Source of the DNA: Candidatus Kryptoniota bacterium
GTDB taxonomy: Bacteria; Bacteroidota; Ignavibacteria; Kryptoniales; JAKASW01
NCBI GenBank assembly: GCA_036567965.1
Contig: DATCTN010000017.1
Span: 1-64,000 of the forward strand
Direction: 5' to 3'
DNA: 64,000 nt
Shown here one piece after another: positions 18,442-27,876 of the stretch. The notes under the pieces are model-generated. The model saw nothing but the letters and a program-made list of their open reading frames with translations, made no database searches and was not told the DNA's origin. The translations under genes were made by a program, and so were the position numbers. The first letter of the stretch is position 1; each line of letters starts with the position of its first letter.

Positions 18442-19002
18442 ATGACACCGATTCACACACTCTGGCTGCCGATCCTGCTTTCGTCGGTTGGAGTCTTCAT
18501 ATTAAGTTCGATTGTTCATATGTTCCTGCCATGGCACAAGAACGATTATCCAAAGGTGCCGGACGAGGACAAAGTCAGGAACGCGCTTAAGCCGCTTAAT
18601 ATTCCACCGGGAGAATATATGGTCCCGAGAACTTACAGCATGAAGGAGCTGAAGACTCCCGAGTTTCAGCAGAAGATGAATGACGGTCCGGTCCTTGTTA
18701 TGACAGTAAGAAAGAACGGCATGATTCCGATGGCTCCCAGTCTCATTAAGTGGTTCATCTACGTTGTCGTGGTCGGGATCCTCGTCTCGTACGTTGCGGG
18801 GCGGGCGCTTCCGCCGGGAGCAACTTATCTGCACGTCTTCCGTTTCGCGGGCGTGACCGCATTTATTGCCTACGTCGTGGCGCATTGGGAGATGCCGATA
18901 TGGTGGTTCCGTTCACTCAGCCTCACGATCAAGTCGACCGTCGACGGCTTGATCTACGCCCTCGTGACGGCGGGCTTCTTCGGCTGGCTCTGGCCAAGAT
19001 AG
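18442..19002 (+). CDS. membrane protein of unknown function with two to four transmembrane segments
   Basis: The start at 18,442 has a strong GAGGAGG eight bases upstream, and the longer frame back to 18,397 lacks one. The 186-residue protein has an N-terminal membrane helix (LWLPILLSSVGVFILSSIVHMFL). A ~70-residue soluble loop follows (PGEYMVPRTYSMKELKTPEF), then helices at about 108-130, 138-158 and 165-183 ending GFFGWLWPR. I recognise no named family. The hairpin at 19,024 probably terminates the transcript. Confidence 0.8.
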   Translation: MTPIHTLWLPILLSSVGVFILSSIVHMFLPWHKNDYPKVPDEDKVRNALKPLNIPPGEYMVPRTYSMKELKTPEFQQKMNDGPVLVMTVRKNGMIPMAPSLIKWFIYVVVVGILVSYVAGRALPPGATYLHVFRFAGVTAFIAYVVAHWEMPIWWFRSLSLTIKSTVDGLIYALVTAGFFGWLWPR

Positions 19003-19023
19003 AGTCGACTCTTCGGGCGTCAG

Positions 19024-19057
19024 GCAGATTCCCGGGACGCAAGCCCGGGAGATCTGC
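19024..19057 (+). terminator. hairpin after the membrane-protein gene, probable terminator
   Basis: A stem of GCAGAT-TCCCGGG against CCCGGGA-GATCTGC with a 7-base loop is nearly perfect and GC-rich. It is followed by a T-containing but interrupted run (TTTGCTCATCTACTCGTTCTTT). The position 20 bases after a stop codon and before a new gene fits termination; the weak U-tract keeps confidence moderate. Confidence 0.5.
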
Positions 19058-19129
19058 TTTGCTCATCTACTCGTTCTTTATCATAACTTCGGGGCAGGCT
19101 GTCTCATAAACACGGTGAAAGGTGATGGT

Positions 19130-21109
19130 ATGAAGTATTTCGTTCCGAGTTGTTCAGTGGTCGTCCAATTTTTGATAGCGAGCGTGAGTTTGCCTCAGTC
19201 CGCACAGAGTCCCTTCCAGCTGGTTGATCTTCGTAATCTTGTTGGCCTGTCCGATCCGCGGATCTCTCCCGATGGATCAACGATAGCAGTGACCGTTTCG
19301 AAATCGGATTGGGAAAAAGACAAAGCGAAACAGGAGATAGACCTAGTGTCTGTGGCGGACGGGTCCATTCGTCCCCTGACATTTGAGCGTGAAGGAATCT
19401 CGAATGTCCGGTGGTCGCCGGACGGTTCCAGGCTGGCATTCAGCGCGAAAGATCCTGAATCCAAAGAGTCGCAGATTTTTGTGATGCCTATGAATGGTGG
19501 TGATGCCATTAGGGTCACCGATTGTAAGACCGGCGTGGCAGAATTTTCGTGGAGCCCAGATGGTTCGAAGATCGCCTTCGTCGCGCAGGATACCGTTCCT
19601 AATCCGAAAGCAGTCGAACACCACGAAGACGCATTTCAGGTGACCGACAACAACTACACAGTCCGCGCGCCGCTTCAGCCCTGGCACGTTTGGATTGTCT
19701 CATCGAAAGGTGGAGAGGCAATGCGCCTCACGAGCGGCTCATGGAGCCTCGAGACGGACCAGGAATCGATCTCTCCCCTCGTATGGACCAATAACGGAAC
19801 CTCAATCGCCTTCCAGTGGTTTCCGGATGTGTGGGAAGGAAATAGCTGGCATTGCACGATCACGCAAATCGACACGTCGGGTGGAGAAATAAGAACCGTG
19901 GTCAAGGACGAAGGGGCAGCGAAGCCTCAATACTCGGGAGAGACGCTTGCTTTTATGCGCCCGCGGAATGGAGATCTCAATAACGGAAACGGAGTGTACG
20001 TCGACTCTCGAGGAAATATTTCGGACGTCACACGCGATTTGGCGAGAAACTTTTATGGCTTTGTCTGGCTTCCGGACGGCGATTTGCTCCTCGCGGGAGA
20101 AGATGGAACACATGCCACCTTCTGGCGCCTGGCGTTAAACGGACGCGCCGAAGAGCTGAATCTCGGCGACGTTGATGCGAACGCCGAAAGTGCGACCGTG
20201 TCTAAGAATGGTGCTATTTGCTTTCTCGGCAGTACGTCTGCTCATCCGGTGGAGCTCTATTATCTCGATGCAATCACTGGAAAACCGAAACGCTTGACGA
20301 ATCTGAATGCCTTTGCGGACACTTTGAAACTCGGTAGAAGTGAAAGCGTAAACTGGAGAAGCACTGATGGGTTCGATGAAGATGGCGTTCTGACTTATCC
20401 GGTCGATTATAAAAGCGGGAAGAAGTATCCGATCGTTATCCTGATACATGGCGGCCCCGAGGCGGCATCGACTACATCGTTCTCGCCGCTGGCCCAGCTT
20501 CTTTCGGCAAAAGGTTTCTTCGTTCTCCAGCCGAACTACCGGGGCAGCACAAACCTTGGAGACGCTTACCAACACGCAATATTCCGCGACACAGGCGAAG
20601 GACCCGGAAAGGACATCCTGGCAGGCCTTGCTAAGACTGAAGAGACCGGCGCCATTGATACCAGCCGCATCGGGATTTCCGGTTGGTCGTACGGCGGCTA
20701 CATGACGTCGTGGCTCAACGGCTTTTATCCTGACAGGTGGAAGGCCGCGGTTGAAGGCGCGGCGCTTAACGACTGGGTGATGGACTATACAATTGCTTAT
20801 TACCAGACCTTCGATCTTTATTTCTTCGGCAGCTCGCCATGGACTAAAGAGTCCTGGAATATCTGGCGCGAACAGTCGCCGATTGAACTCTCGCGCAACG
20901 TCAAAGCGCCGACTTTGATCATGGGCGACGCAGGTGATCCGAACGTGCCGATAATAAACAGCTACGAAATGTACCACGCACTGCGCGACAACGGAGTTCA
21001 TACCGAGTTTTATACGTACCCGGTCGATACTCACTTTCCGGGCGGAATTGTCAGAAGGACTGACGTTTATAAACGTTGGGTCGAATGGATGGAGAAGTAT
21101 CTCAAATAA
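19130..21109 (+). CDS. S9-family prolyl oligopeptidase-like peptidase with signal peptide
   Basis: I use the ATG at 19,130 (AAGGTGATGGT upstream) rather than the earlier GTG at 19,115. The 659-residue product starts with a signal peptide (YFVPSCSVVVQFLIASVSLPQS). It then has a WD40/TolB-like propeller with repeats such as DPRISPDGSTIAVTVS, VRWSPDGSRLAFSA and FSWSPDGSKIAFVA. The alpha/beta-hydrolase domain carries the triad Ser520 (GWSYGGYM), Asp603 (GDAGDPNVP) and His635 (VDTHFPGG). The oxyanion region is HGGPEA. Such enzymes cut small peptides, often after Pro or as acylaminoacyl- or dipeptidyl-peptidases, and here act outside the cytoplasm. The exact specificity cannot be told. Confidence 0.94.
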   Translation: MKYFVPSCSVVVQFLIASVSLPQSAQSPFQLVDLRNLVGLSDPRISPDGSTIAVTVSKSDWEKDKAKQEIDLVSVADGSIRPLTFEREGISNVRWSPDGSRLAFSAKDPESKESQIFVMPMNGGDAIRVTDCKTGVAEFSWSPDGSKIAFVAQDTVPNPKAVEHHEDAFQVTDNNYTVRAPLQPWHVWIVSSKGGEAMRLTSGSWSLETDQESISPLVWTNNGTSIAFQWFPDVWEGNSWHCTITQIDTSGGEIRTVVKDEGAAKPQYSGETLAFMRPRNGDLNNGNGVYVDSRGNISDVTRDLARNFYGFVWLPDGDLLLAGEDGTHATFWRLALNGRAEELNLGDVDANAESATVSKNGAICFLGSTSAHPVELYYLDAITGKPKRLTNLNAFADTLKLGRSESVNWRSTDGFDEDGVLTYPVDYKSGKKYPIVILIHGGPEAASTTSFSPLAQLLSAKGFFVLQPNYRGSTNLGDAYQHAIFRDTGEGPGKDILAGLAKTEETGAIDTSRIGISGWSYGGYMTSWLNGFYPDRWKAAVEGAALNDWVMDYTIAYYQTFDLYFFGSSPWTKESWNIWREQSPIELSRNVKAPTLIMGDAGDPNVPIINSYEMYHALRDNGVHTEFYTYPVDTHFPGGIVRRTDVYKRWVEWMEKYLK

Positions 21110-21306
21110 TGAATCTGTTCATTTGCCTTGACGGCTGTACCATGGGATGCCCGATCATCTCGAGGCGGTTCTACCGGGATTGATTTTTTTCTTCGTGTTT
21201 CTAAATCTCATATTGGTTAGAATCACGTTCGATACATTGCTGCCCTGGTACGTTCCAGGGTTGCATGGTCCACAATGCTAAACTAATTCTCAGGGAGGAC
21301 ATAGAT
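21110..21306. other. intergenic region before the DUF1761 gene
   Basis: No gene is visible. A small hairpin CCCTGG-tacgtt-CCAGGG lies at 21,243-21,260 and a run of seven T at 21,184-21,190 could end the peptidase transcript, but no strong stem precedes it. Confidence 0.4.
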
Positions 21307-21711
21307 ATGGAAGTACACATGAATTATCTCGCGGTTGTCGTCGCGGCGGTGGCAAGTTATGTCATAGCTACAATCTGGTACGCTGTGATATTCGGAAAGG
21401 TCTGGCAAAAACTGACCGGAATAACGGACATGAAACCAAAACCGATAAACATAATCCTGCCGCTCATCGGTTCGTTCGTAATGAGCTTCGTACTTTTTCA
21501 CTCGATAGCGTTCGGCGATTACTTTACCAAAATGTCTGGCGTCGGCGGCGGCTTAATGGGCGGATTCTTCGGCTGGCTCGGTTACGTTGCCCCAGTTACC
21601 CTGATGACAAAATTGTATGAGAAGAAGCCGTGGGGACTCTGGCTGCTTGACAACGGTTTCTGGTTGATAGCTCTTCTCGTGATGGGTTCGATTCTCTCCT
21701 CATGGATGTGA
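21307..21711 (+). CDS. DUF1761 family membrane protein
   Basis: The ATG at 21,307 has GGGAGG eight bases upstream; a longer frame from 21,265 is less likely. The 134-residue protein has four predicted membrane segments and the family's opening pattern MNYLAVVVAAVASYVIATIWYA. A conserved FGKVWQKLTG follows, then GFFGWLGYVAPVTLMTKLYEKKPWGLWLLDNGFW. The function of DUF1761 is unknown. Its last codons overlap the frame of the next gene. Confidence 0.85.
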   Translation: MEVHMNYLAVVVAAVASYVIATIWYAVIFGKVWQKLTGITDMKPKPINIILPLIGSFVMSFVLFHSIAFGDYFTKMSGVGGGLMGGFFGWLGYVAPVTLMTKLYEKKPWGLWLLDNGFWLIALLVMGSILSSWM

Positions 21712-21743
21712 CATCGGATCCTCAAAGTGCGATTGGAGATCTT

Positions 21744-22634
21744 GTGTCCAAAGTGTCGATAGCGTTAGCTTTTGCAGCGTGCGTCTCAACGAGCGATGCC
21801 TTCTGCCAGAAGCTGTATTTTCAAAGAGGCTCTACGATCCTCGAATGGATGCCTGGCTCCAATTCTCCTCTGACAATCTGGTCCGCGCCGTTCGACATCT
21901 TTGACGTCAGTATTGGTCATGATGGAAAATACATTTGCTTTACGCGATGGGAAGACTCAGTTTCCAATGATAAGGAAATTCACGATCCGCGAAGACAGGT
22001 GGGGATGTATTCAGTTGAGGAGCGGAAGATATCTATTATTCCTTCCGCTTCCCATTACAATTATGGAGCGGTCATGTCTCCCGACACAAGGGTAGTCGCA
22101 TTCAATTGTCTCCACCGTCCCGGAGATTGGGAAACAGCAATATACGATCGCTCGACGAAGAGGGTGGTCTATGATATCGACCGGTCCAGCGTTTACGCGT
22201 GGAATTCCGATTCGACGATTATGTCGACGACACCTGATGGCATTAGTGAAATCAGGATTACAGATCGGAGCACGAAGAGATATCAGCTGCCCGATACATC
22301 GATGATGGATATCTCGGTCCCCGGAACCGAAATGATTCGCGTGAGCGACTCAGTTTCCGTTTTCGTCTGCGAGGATATGGTGGTCTCCAATCCGGATTTC
22401 GATGGCCCGATTCAGAACGTCTTCGTTACCCGGAATCACGATACTTCGAGGATCCTTGGTGGAATTGTCGATGTGACTGCCTGTTACTTCCGGGAGGGCT
22501 ATCTCTATGTCGATTTTGCGGATTACAATCAAGAGAAGAATGGGAAGCACCGGTTGCTCAAGTATGACATGAGCACTGGAAGGCATGACGATTTAGATCC
22601 GATCGGCACTCTCGTCGGCGTCGGCGGAAATTAA
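21744..22634 (+). CDS. exported propeller-like protein of unknown function
   Basis: Two starts are possible. The ATG at 21,702 lies inside the DUF1761 gene, and a GTG at 21,744 has GGAG five bases upstream and opens directly into a signal peptide (VSKVSIALAFAACVSTSDAFC). I prefer the GTG. The ~296-residue product contains short repeats of the TolB/WD40 type (DVSIGHDGKYICFTRWED, GAVMSPDTRVVAFNC, VYAWNSDSTIMSTTPDG), which suggests a six-bladed propeller. No enzyme motif is visible. It converges with the MEMO gene, with 38 bases between the stops. Confidence 0.78.
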   Translation: MSKVSIALAFAACVSTSDAFCQKLYFQRGSTILEWMPGSNSPLTIWSAPFDIFDVSIGHDGKYICFTRWEDSVSNDKEIHDPRRQVGMYSVEERKISIIPSASHYNYGAVMSPDTRVVAFNCLHRPGDWETAIYDRSTKRVVYDIDRSSVYAWNSDSTIMSTTPDGISEIRITDRSTKRYQLPDTSMMDISVPGTEMIRVSDSVSVFVCEDMVVSNPDFDGPIQNVFVTRNHDTSRILGGIVDVTACYFREGYLYVDFADYNQEKNGKHRLLKYDMSTGRHDDLDPIGTLVGVGGN

Positions 22635-22672
22635 ATTTACGTCAGTCCGGGGATTGTCGATTGACTATCGCT

Positions 22673-23707
22673 TCACTTTAAGTAAAAAGCTTCCGAAAGC
22701 CATCCGCACCAGTGCTTATACGAGGCAGGGGCGGTGGTTCCCATACCGGTTCCTTTCAAAGGGATAACTCCTTCCGAGTAGGAGTCAGAATATCTGATTA
22801 ATTTTCCGTCTAGCTCTTTACCGTTTGTTTTCATTACAACTTTCTCCGAAGTCAGCAATCCGAATGGCACCGAAAATTTTCCGCACCAGAGTGTGTTCTT
22901 CATTTCGTTGGTGAGGTCATACACCTTCTCTGACGTGAGAACACCGTCCAGGTCCTTGTGTGCGATTCGCCTGTCGTTTGCCGTCGCCTCCGCGTGCGCC
23001 TTCTCGTCTTCTCCGTAAGGACTATTGTTGAAGTCTGGTCCATAGTGATCCGCATCCGACGAAACAAGAAACGCGATATCCTTACCCGGAACCAGATGAT
23101 TTACTTTGATGTAATCAGAAATTATTGATGAAAGATGATCGGAAATCGTATCCATCCTGCCGAACGGCATCTGTGTAACCATTATAGGGACAATCTTCGC
23201 ATCTGGATTGAAGTACTGGATAAACGGCACGAGCGCTTCAATGGAATGTTCGAGCGCGTGCGCTTTGTAGCTGACTATGAAGTATGAGGTGTCCAGGTGC
23301 GCCTTGATGTACTCACGCAAAGGAGAAATGCCGACATCCTTGACGAGTCCCGGCCACTCCTTGTAGTTGTCGAGAATAAGAATGTTGTGCGGGTCACCGA
23401 TTTCAGACCTTACATCGCCGTGGGTGACACCGAATATCACTACTTCTTTGGCACGCAGCGTCCGATAAAGCGGATAATAGACTCTGGCTGCATACAAATA
23501 ATCGTCATGGGGTGAAATAGCCGCGACAATTTTCGCTGGCATCGGATGTTCCTTCTCAATCTTTTTCAGGTAATCAATCAGCCGGGTCATCTGGACCGGG
23601 TCCCAGCAAAACCCGACATTGTCTCGAATTGGTTTTATGTCCTGGGCGTACACTACTGAGACTAACTGAAATAGAACGGCGGCACTCACTACCGAGAAGC
23701 GATTCAT
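22673..23707 (-). CDS. MEMO-family protein (AmmeMemoRadiSam protein B-like) with signal peptide
   Basis: The 344-residue protein has a cleavable signal peptide (MNRFSVVSAAVLFQLVSVVYAQ) followed by the MEMO fold, which is related to extradiol dioxygenases. The metal-site residues recognisable in the family are in ISPHDDYLYAA, AHALEHSIEALVPFIQYF and VSSDADHYG. A Cys in NTLWCGKFSVPFGLL matches the conserved C-terminal Cys of MEMO. Cytoplasmic relatives occur with AMMECR1 and a radical-SAM protein; neither is present here. The export signal sets this one apart. GGAGG lies before the ATG. Function is unknown. Confidence 0.88.
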   Translation of the reverse strand: MNRFSVVSAAVLFQLVSVVYAQDIKPIRDNVGFCWDPVQMTRLIDYLKKIEKEHPMPAKIVAAISPHDDYLYAARVYYPLYRTLRAKEVVIFGVTHGDVRSEIGDPHNILILDNYKEWPGLVKDVGISPLREYIKAHLDTSYFIVSYKAHALEHSIEALVPFIQYFNPDAKIVPIMVTQMPFGRMDTISDHLSSIISDYIKVNHLVPGKDIAFLVSSDADHYGPDFNNSPYGEDEKAHAEATANDRRIAHKDLDGVLTSEKVYDLTNEMKNTLWCGKFSVPFGLLTSEKVVMKTNGKELDGKLIRYSDSYSEGVIPLKGTGMGTTAPASYKHWCGWLSEAFYLK

Positions 23708-23874
23708 ATTTCCTCCGGTTTATGTATAAATCTAATGCTCTGAGAGAAAACGTGCATCATGCTAGAGACGATGGGAGTTGGGTCAACTTCAGAATCACGG
23801 AGAGGCCCTGCGAGCTCACCCCAGAGGCGGAATTGGCGATCCTTCCGTAGATCCTATCGGGATTGCGAATGCAC
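23708..23874. other. intergenic region, no feature seen
   Basis: This short stretch separates two minus-strand genes. It should hold the promoter of the MEMO gene and the end of the long transporter transcript, but I see no clear motif. Confidence 0.3.
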
Positions 23875-24621
23875 CTAGGCTTGAATCCTCTCGAACAAGA
23901 AACTTCCGAGCGCGAGGAGCAGTCCGGTGAGGATTAATAATACCGCGAAATCCGTGGCCATCCCGAAGTTCGTAATCGACGAGAACGAGTACCTGAGCAC
24001 ATCGACTCCGTAGCTGAGCGGATCGATAGTTGCGATAATGCCCAACGCCTTGGGAATTCCCTGGAGAGGGAAGAGAGCGCCGGAGAGAAAGAAGATGGGC
24101 ATGACTAGAAAATTTATGATAAGCTGAAATCCCTGCATGTCTTCCATCGTCGACGCAAGTCCGATTCCAACTGAAGTAAAAAGGAGGGCGACAAGGAAGA
24201 CGACGATCGCGGCGACCGGCAGCATGTAAATGCTTTGCGGTCTGAAGCCGACCAGGAGTGTAAGTATGAACACGATTATTCCCTGAATTGTCGCGACAGT
24301 CGCACCGCCAAGTGTTTTCCCGAACATGATCTGAAACCTCGAGACAGGAGCGACCATGGTCTCTTTTAGAAATCCAAACTGCCTGTCCCATATCAAGTCA
24401 ATGCCGGAAAATATAGCGGTGAACAAAACGCTCATGAGTATGATACCCGGAGCAAGAAACTGCATGTAGTTACCATCGCCCGCACGCTTGTATATCGATC
24501 CGAACCCGAAACCGAAAGCCAACAAGAACAGCAAAGGCTGTCCAAGCGATCCGACGATCCTCGACTTTGACCTGAAATACTTCTTGACCTGTCTCAGCCA
24601 CATTATGTAGATCACACTCAT
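23875..24621 (-). CDS. ABC-2 type transporter permease
   Basis: I start at the ATG at 24,621, two bases after the ATPase stop and nine after GGAG; a longer frame from 24,645 exists. The 248-residue protein has six membrane helices with the ABC-2 signature region in the C-terminal half (IINFLVMPIFFLSGALFPLQGIPKAL, then TIDPLSYGVDVLRY). It resembles the DrrB/NodJ group of export permeases. It forms a transporter with the ATPase encoded just upstream. The substrate is unknown. It is the last gene of the long minus-strand block. Confidence 0.94.
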   Translation of the reverse strand: MSVIYIMWLRQVKKYFRSKSRIVGSLGQPLLFLLAFGFGFGSIYKRAGDGNYMQFLAPGIILMSVLFTAIFSGIDLIWDRQFGFLKETMVAPVSRFQIMFGKTLGGATVATIQGIIVFILTLLVGFRPQSIYMLPVAAIVVFLVALLFTSVGIGLASTMEDMQGFQLIINFLVMPIFFLSGALFPLQGIPKALGIIATIDPLSYGVDVLRYSFSSITNFGMATDFAVLLILTGLLLALGSFLFERIQA

Positions 24622-24623
24622 TT

Positions 24624-25445
24624 CTATCTTCTCCTCCCCGCCCACATTTGTCTCATCCTTCTCATCCTGTCGAGTCCGCTCGCTTCCTCCTCGCGGATCT
24701 TGTGTCCTGTAAGGTTGAGGAATGCGTCTTCCAGTGTCTCCGCTCTCGTTTGAGACTTCAGTTCGTCCGCGGTTCCTACGGCGACAATCTTGCCATGGTC
24801 GATTATAGCGATCCGGTCCGCTATTCTATCGGCTTCTTCCATATAATGTGTGGTGAAGAATACCGTCATGTTTTCCCGTTGGTTTATGTCCCTCACGTAA
24901 CTCCACATATGGTTCCTTGTTTGCGGATCGAGTCCGAGCGTCGGCTCGTCAAGAAACAGAATCGTCGGATGATGGAGCAACCCTCTCGCAATCTCAAGTC
25001 TTCTCTTCATTCCCCCGGAAAAAGTCTTCACCAGGTCGCCGCGCCTGTCCCAGAGCTCGACAAACTCAAGAAGCTCCTTGATACTCGCGTCGCGAACATC
25101 CTTCGGAATCTTGTAGCACACCGCGTGGAACTGCATGTTCTCCAGCGCGGTCAGATCCTCGTCAATGCTCGGATCCTGGAAGACTATCCCAAGCGACTTT
25201 CTGACGCCATCTTTGCTGTGCGCCGGGTCGTAACCGTTCAACATTATCTTCCCGCTTGTCGGATGGAGAAGTGTTGTTAGCATCTTGATCGTCGTCGATT
25301 TCCCGGCACCGTTCGGTCCGAGAAAAGCGAAGATCTCACCTTTATGCACTTCGAACGAGATATTGTCGACCGCGGTCAAATCGCCGAATTTCTTTACAAG
25401 ATTCGTTACGGCTATGATCTTGGTTTCCACATTTGTAAGCGTCAA
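24624..25445 (-). CDS. ABC transporter ATP-binding protein (DrrA-like)
   Basis: The 273-residue protein has Walker A GPNGAGKST, Q-loop VFQDPSIDEDLTALEN, signature FSGGMKRRLEIARGL, Walker B ILFLDEPTLGLDPQT and the switch His in FFTTHYMEEADRIADRI. The combination with a single ABC-2 permease is typical of DrrAB-type exporters for drugs, lipids or polysaccharides. The C-terminal tail is basic (MRRMRQMWAGRRR). Eighty-six bases separate it from the upstream permease gene, so a promoter between them is possible. Confidence 0.96.
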   Translation of the reverse strand: MTLTNVETKIIAVTNLVKKFGDLTAVDNISFEVHKGEIFAFLGPNGAGKSTTIKMLTTLLHPTSGKIMLNGYDPAHSKDGVRKSLGIVFQDPSIDEDLTALENMQFHAVCYKIPKDVRDASIKELLEFVELWDRRGDLVKTFSGGMKRRLEIARGLLHHPTILFLDEPTLGLDPQTRNHMWSYVRDINQRENMTVFFTTHYMEEADRIADRIAIIDHGKIVAVGTADELKSQTRAETLEDAFLNLTGHKIREEEASGLDRMRRMRQMWAGRRR

Positions 25446-25531
25446 TTTGTAATCCCCTGGAGTATTCTTTTTGTTTTAAAAACTCCTGACCATTCTCGTC
25501 AGTTGACGAAGCAAATTACCCGTCGATTCCA

Positions 25532-26701
25532 TCATCCTCCGCGAAGTGCATTTACGATGTTCATCCTTGCGGCTCGTGCCGAAGGGAGGAAACCCCCGAT
25601 GACACCCATGAACACCGCGAATATTATCGAAAGCACCACGGCGAAAGGAGTGAGAGCGAAATTGAACGTGAGCTCCGAAAAAGTATCGAAGTTCAACGTG
25701 GAAACCGATAGAAACTGAAGCAGAGAGGCGAGAATGATTCCGAGCGCGCCACCTGCTATCGAGATGAGTATCGATTCGCAAAGAAAAACTGTCAGCACGC
25801 TGCTGCGACTGAACCCCAGCGCCCGTAGGGTTCCTATCTCGGTAGTCCTGTTGGCGACTTCGGCGTACATCGTTATCATGGCACCGATAGCGGCTCCGAT
25901 GCTGAATATGATAGTCACAATCGTCCCGAGAATGCTTATGAATGCCGCAAGAGTTTCGGATTGCTCTGAGAAGTATGCCTGTTCTCCCTTCGGTTCAAAT
26001 TGCTGAAGTCGCTTGTCGGACGCGAATGCGGATTTGAAAACGTCGAAGTCAGACGGCTTGTCCAGCTTCAATGTCACCGTGGACACGGTGCTTCCCCGAT
26101 GAAACGCGTCTTGTATCTGATGACTGTCGCACCATATTTCGGAATCGAATCCGCTCCCGTTATCCGAAAAGGTCCCGACCACCTTCCAGTAGTCGCCGGC
26201 AAGTTTGATTTCTCCGCCGATCTTCGCGTTCTGGAATCTTCTCGCGACTGCCTCTCCCACGATCGCTTCATGAAGCGAGGGGTTGAAATTCCTTCCCGAG
26301 ACGATCTTCACTTCAGGATGGATATAGAATGTCTGTTGGGATACGCCGCGGACGGATACGTTCGTCATCCCGCCGTCGGGAGTCGTAAGGTTTATCACGA
26401 CGACCGGCTGGTACGAAATTGCGGGCGTCCCATCAGGAGATTTTGCTACGCCGGGTAGTGTTGCAATTATATTTTGCGTTTCCACATCGATGATGCTCGA
26501 TATCTCGCCGTTCGATCCTTTTCTCGAGACGACGACATTGTCGGGCGATCCGGTCGTGACCAGCGTCTTCTTGACACCGTTCGCCATCATCAGGACCGCG
26601 GTGAAGACGAAAATGACGAGCGCTATTCCCGCGAGCGTAACGATTGTGGACAACCTTCTTGTCCTGAAGTTCTTCACCATGTATTTGAATGGAATTGCCA
26701 T
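25532..26701 (-). CDS. MacB/FtsX-type ABC permease (second of two)
   Basis: The 389-residue protein has the MacB layout: one N-terminal membrane helix (LSTIVTLAGIALVIFVFTAVLMM), a ~230-residue periplasmic domain (MacB_PCD) and three C-terminal helices of the FtsX domain. That domain contains EIGTLRALGFSRSSVL and the closing FLPSARAARMNIVNALRG. AAGGAG precedes the ATG, 12 bases after the first permease gene. Unlike classical MacB, no ATPase is fused. With the ATPase and adaptor encoded upstream it should form a tripartite-type exporter or lipoprotein/peptide mechanotransmitter in the inner membrane. Confidence 0.94.
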   Translation of the reverse strand: MAIPFKYMVKNFRTRRLSTIVTLAGIALVIFVFTAVLMMANGVKKTLVTTGSPDNVVVSRKGSNGEISSIIDVETQNIIATLPGVAKSPDGTPAISYQPVVVINLTTPDGGMTNVSVRGVSQQTFYIHPEVKIVSGRNFNPSLHEAIVGEAVARRFQNAKIGGEIKLAGDYWKVVGTFSDNGSGFDSEIWCDSHQIQDAFHRGSTVSTVTLKLDKPSDFDVFKSAFASDKRLQQFEPKGEQAYFSEQSETLAAFISILGTIVTIIFSIGAAIGAMITMYAEVANRTTEIGTLRALGFSRSSVLTVFLCESILISIAGGALGIILASLLQFLSVSTLNFDTFSELTFNFALTPFAVVLSIIFAVFMGVIGGFLPSARAARMNIVNALRGG

Positions 26702-26713
26702 TAGTCAGTCTCC

Positions 26714-27874
26714 TTATCCGGCAAACCTGAAACCATCCGAGATCCTCGTCGTCAGCGCACGGTTAATCGGGAAAATGGAAGCGACGATTCCTACAAGCAT
26801 GACCGCCGCGAGCGCAAGTATGAGATTACTCGGCAAGACTTCGAGCACAGGAAAGAAGCTTCGGGGTACACTCTCCGACATGCCGTTGACCGCACCGAAG
26901 GTCAAGAATACTCCCAGTGCCCCGCCGATAGCCGAAATGAAAATAGATTCGCCCATTATCAGCCCCACGAGATGCTTTGCCGAGAAGCCGAGTGCTTTCA
27001 ATACCGCGTACTCGCGGGTTCGCTCCCGCGCAGACATTATCATGGTGTTGCCGAGGACGAGCATGATTATCCCGATTATGACGAACGACATGTACTGCAT
27101 ACCGGTGATGATGGCGCTTGAGGCGGACACGAACGACTGCTGGAACGCGCGTTCCGTCTCCGTCTTTGTCTCGTAAGGCGAATTCTTGAACATGTCGTCG
27201 ATCTTCGTCGACACCGCGTTTGCGTCGGCGGCGTTATCGACCCGCTCGATGAACCAGCCTACCAGGTCTCCTCTTGCCGGAAAATCCTGCTTCATTTTTT
27301 CGTTGAGATAATTCCAGTGGAAAAACATTTGCGTCGCGTCTGTGGACTTCAGCTTGGGCTGGTAAATCCCGCGCACGACGAACTCCCACGTACCGGGATA
27401 GATATCGCCTTCGATCGTCATTATGTCGCCAAGCTTGAGGTTATACTGTTTGGCGAGCGCATTTCCGATGACGCATGCATTTCCTTCTTTCTTGAAATCG
27501 GCCATCTGATCCGGCGGCAGAATATATTCCGGGTAAACCTGAAATAGTGTATTCTCGTCGACGGCCATACGCGCGAAGAAGTTTTTCTTATCGATGTATG
27601 TGCCCCCGAACCAGTTCATGTATGTCACTTCCTTCACGCCCGTCACCTGCTTAATCTTGTCCAGGTAGGCGTAGGGAAGTGGATTGATAATCGTGACCGC
27701 GTCGCGAGTAACAAGCCTGTCAACTTCGGATGACGCCACGCCTGAGTTCCAGCTGGCCACCATCGCCTGTATGAGCCCGAATGCCATAACTGCTATCGCC
27801 ATCCCGAGGACGGTGAGGGTTGTCCTCAACTTATGTCTGAACACGTTCTTTACGATAAGTTTCAGTACTCTCAT
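26714..27874 (-). CDS. MacB/FtsX-type ABC permease (first of two)
   Basis: The 386-residue protein has the same layout as its neighbour: N-terminal helix (TTLTVLGMAIAVMAFGLIQAMVA), periplasmic core and three FtsX helices with REYAVLKALGFSAKHLVGLIMGESI and VASIFPINRALTTRISDG. The two permeases are only distantly alike, so they probably form a heterodimer around one ATPase. GGGAGG lies before the ATG, and the stop of the ATPase gene is three bases upstream, showing translational linkage. Confidence 0.94.
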   Translation of the reverse strand: MRVLKLIVKNVFRHKLRTTLTVLGMAIAVMAFGLIQAMVASWNSGVASSEVDRLVTRDAVTIINPLPYAYLDKIKQVTGVKEVTYMNWFGGTYIDKKNFFARMAVDENTLFQVYPEYILPPDQMADFKKEGNACVIGNALAKQYNLKLGDIMTIEGDIYPGTWEFVVRGIYQPKLKSTDATQMFFHWNYLNEKMKQDFPARGDLVGWFIERVDNAADANAVSTKIDDMFKNSPYETKTETERAFQQSFVSASSAIITGMQYMSFVIIGIIMLVLGNTMIMSARERTREYAVLKALGFSAKHLVGLIMGESIFISAIGGALGVFLTFGAVNGMSESVPRSFFPVLEVLPSNLILALAAVMLVGIVASIFPINRALTTRISDGFRFAG

Positions 27875-27876
27875 CG

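Noticed and set aside
20135-21034. 299-codon open frame on the minus strand
   Set aside because: It is fully antisense to the S9 peptidase gene, whose catalytic residues are all in place; its product is Arg/Val-rich with no family pattern.
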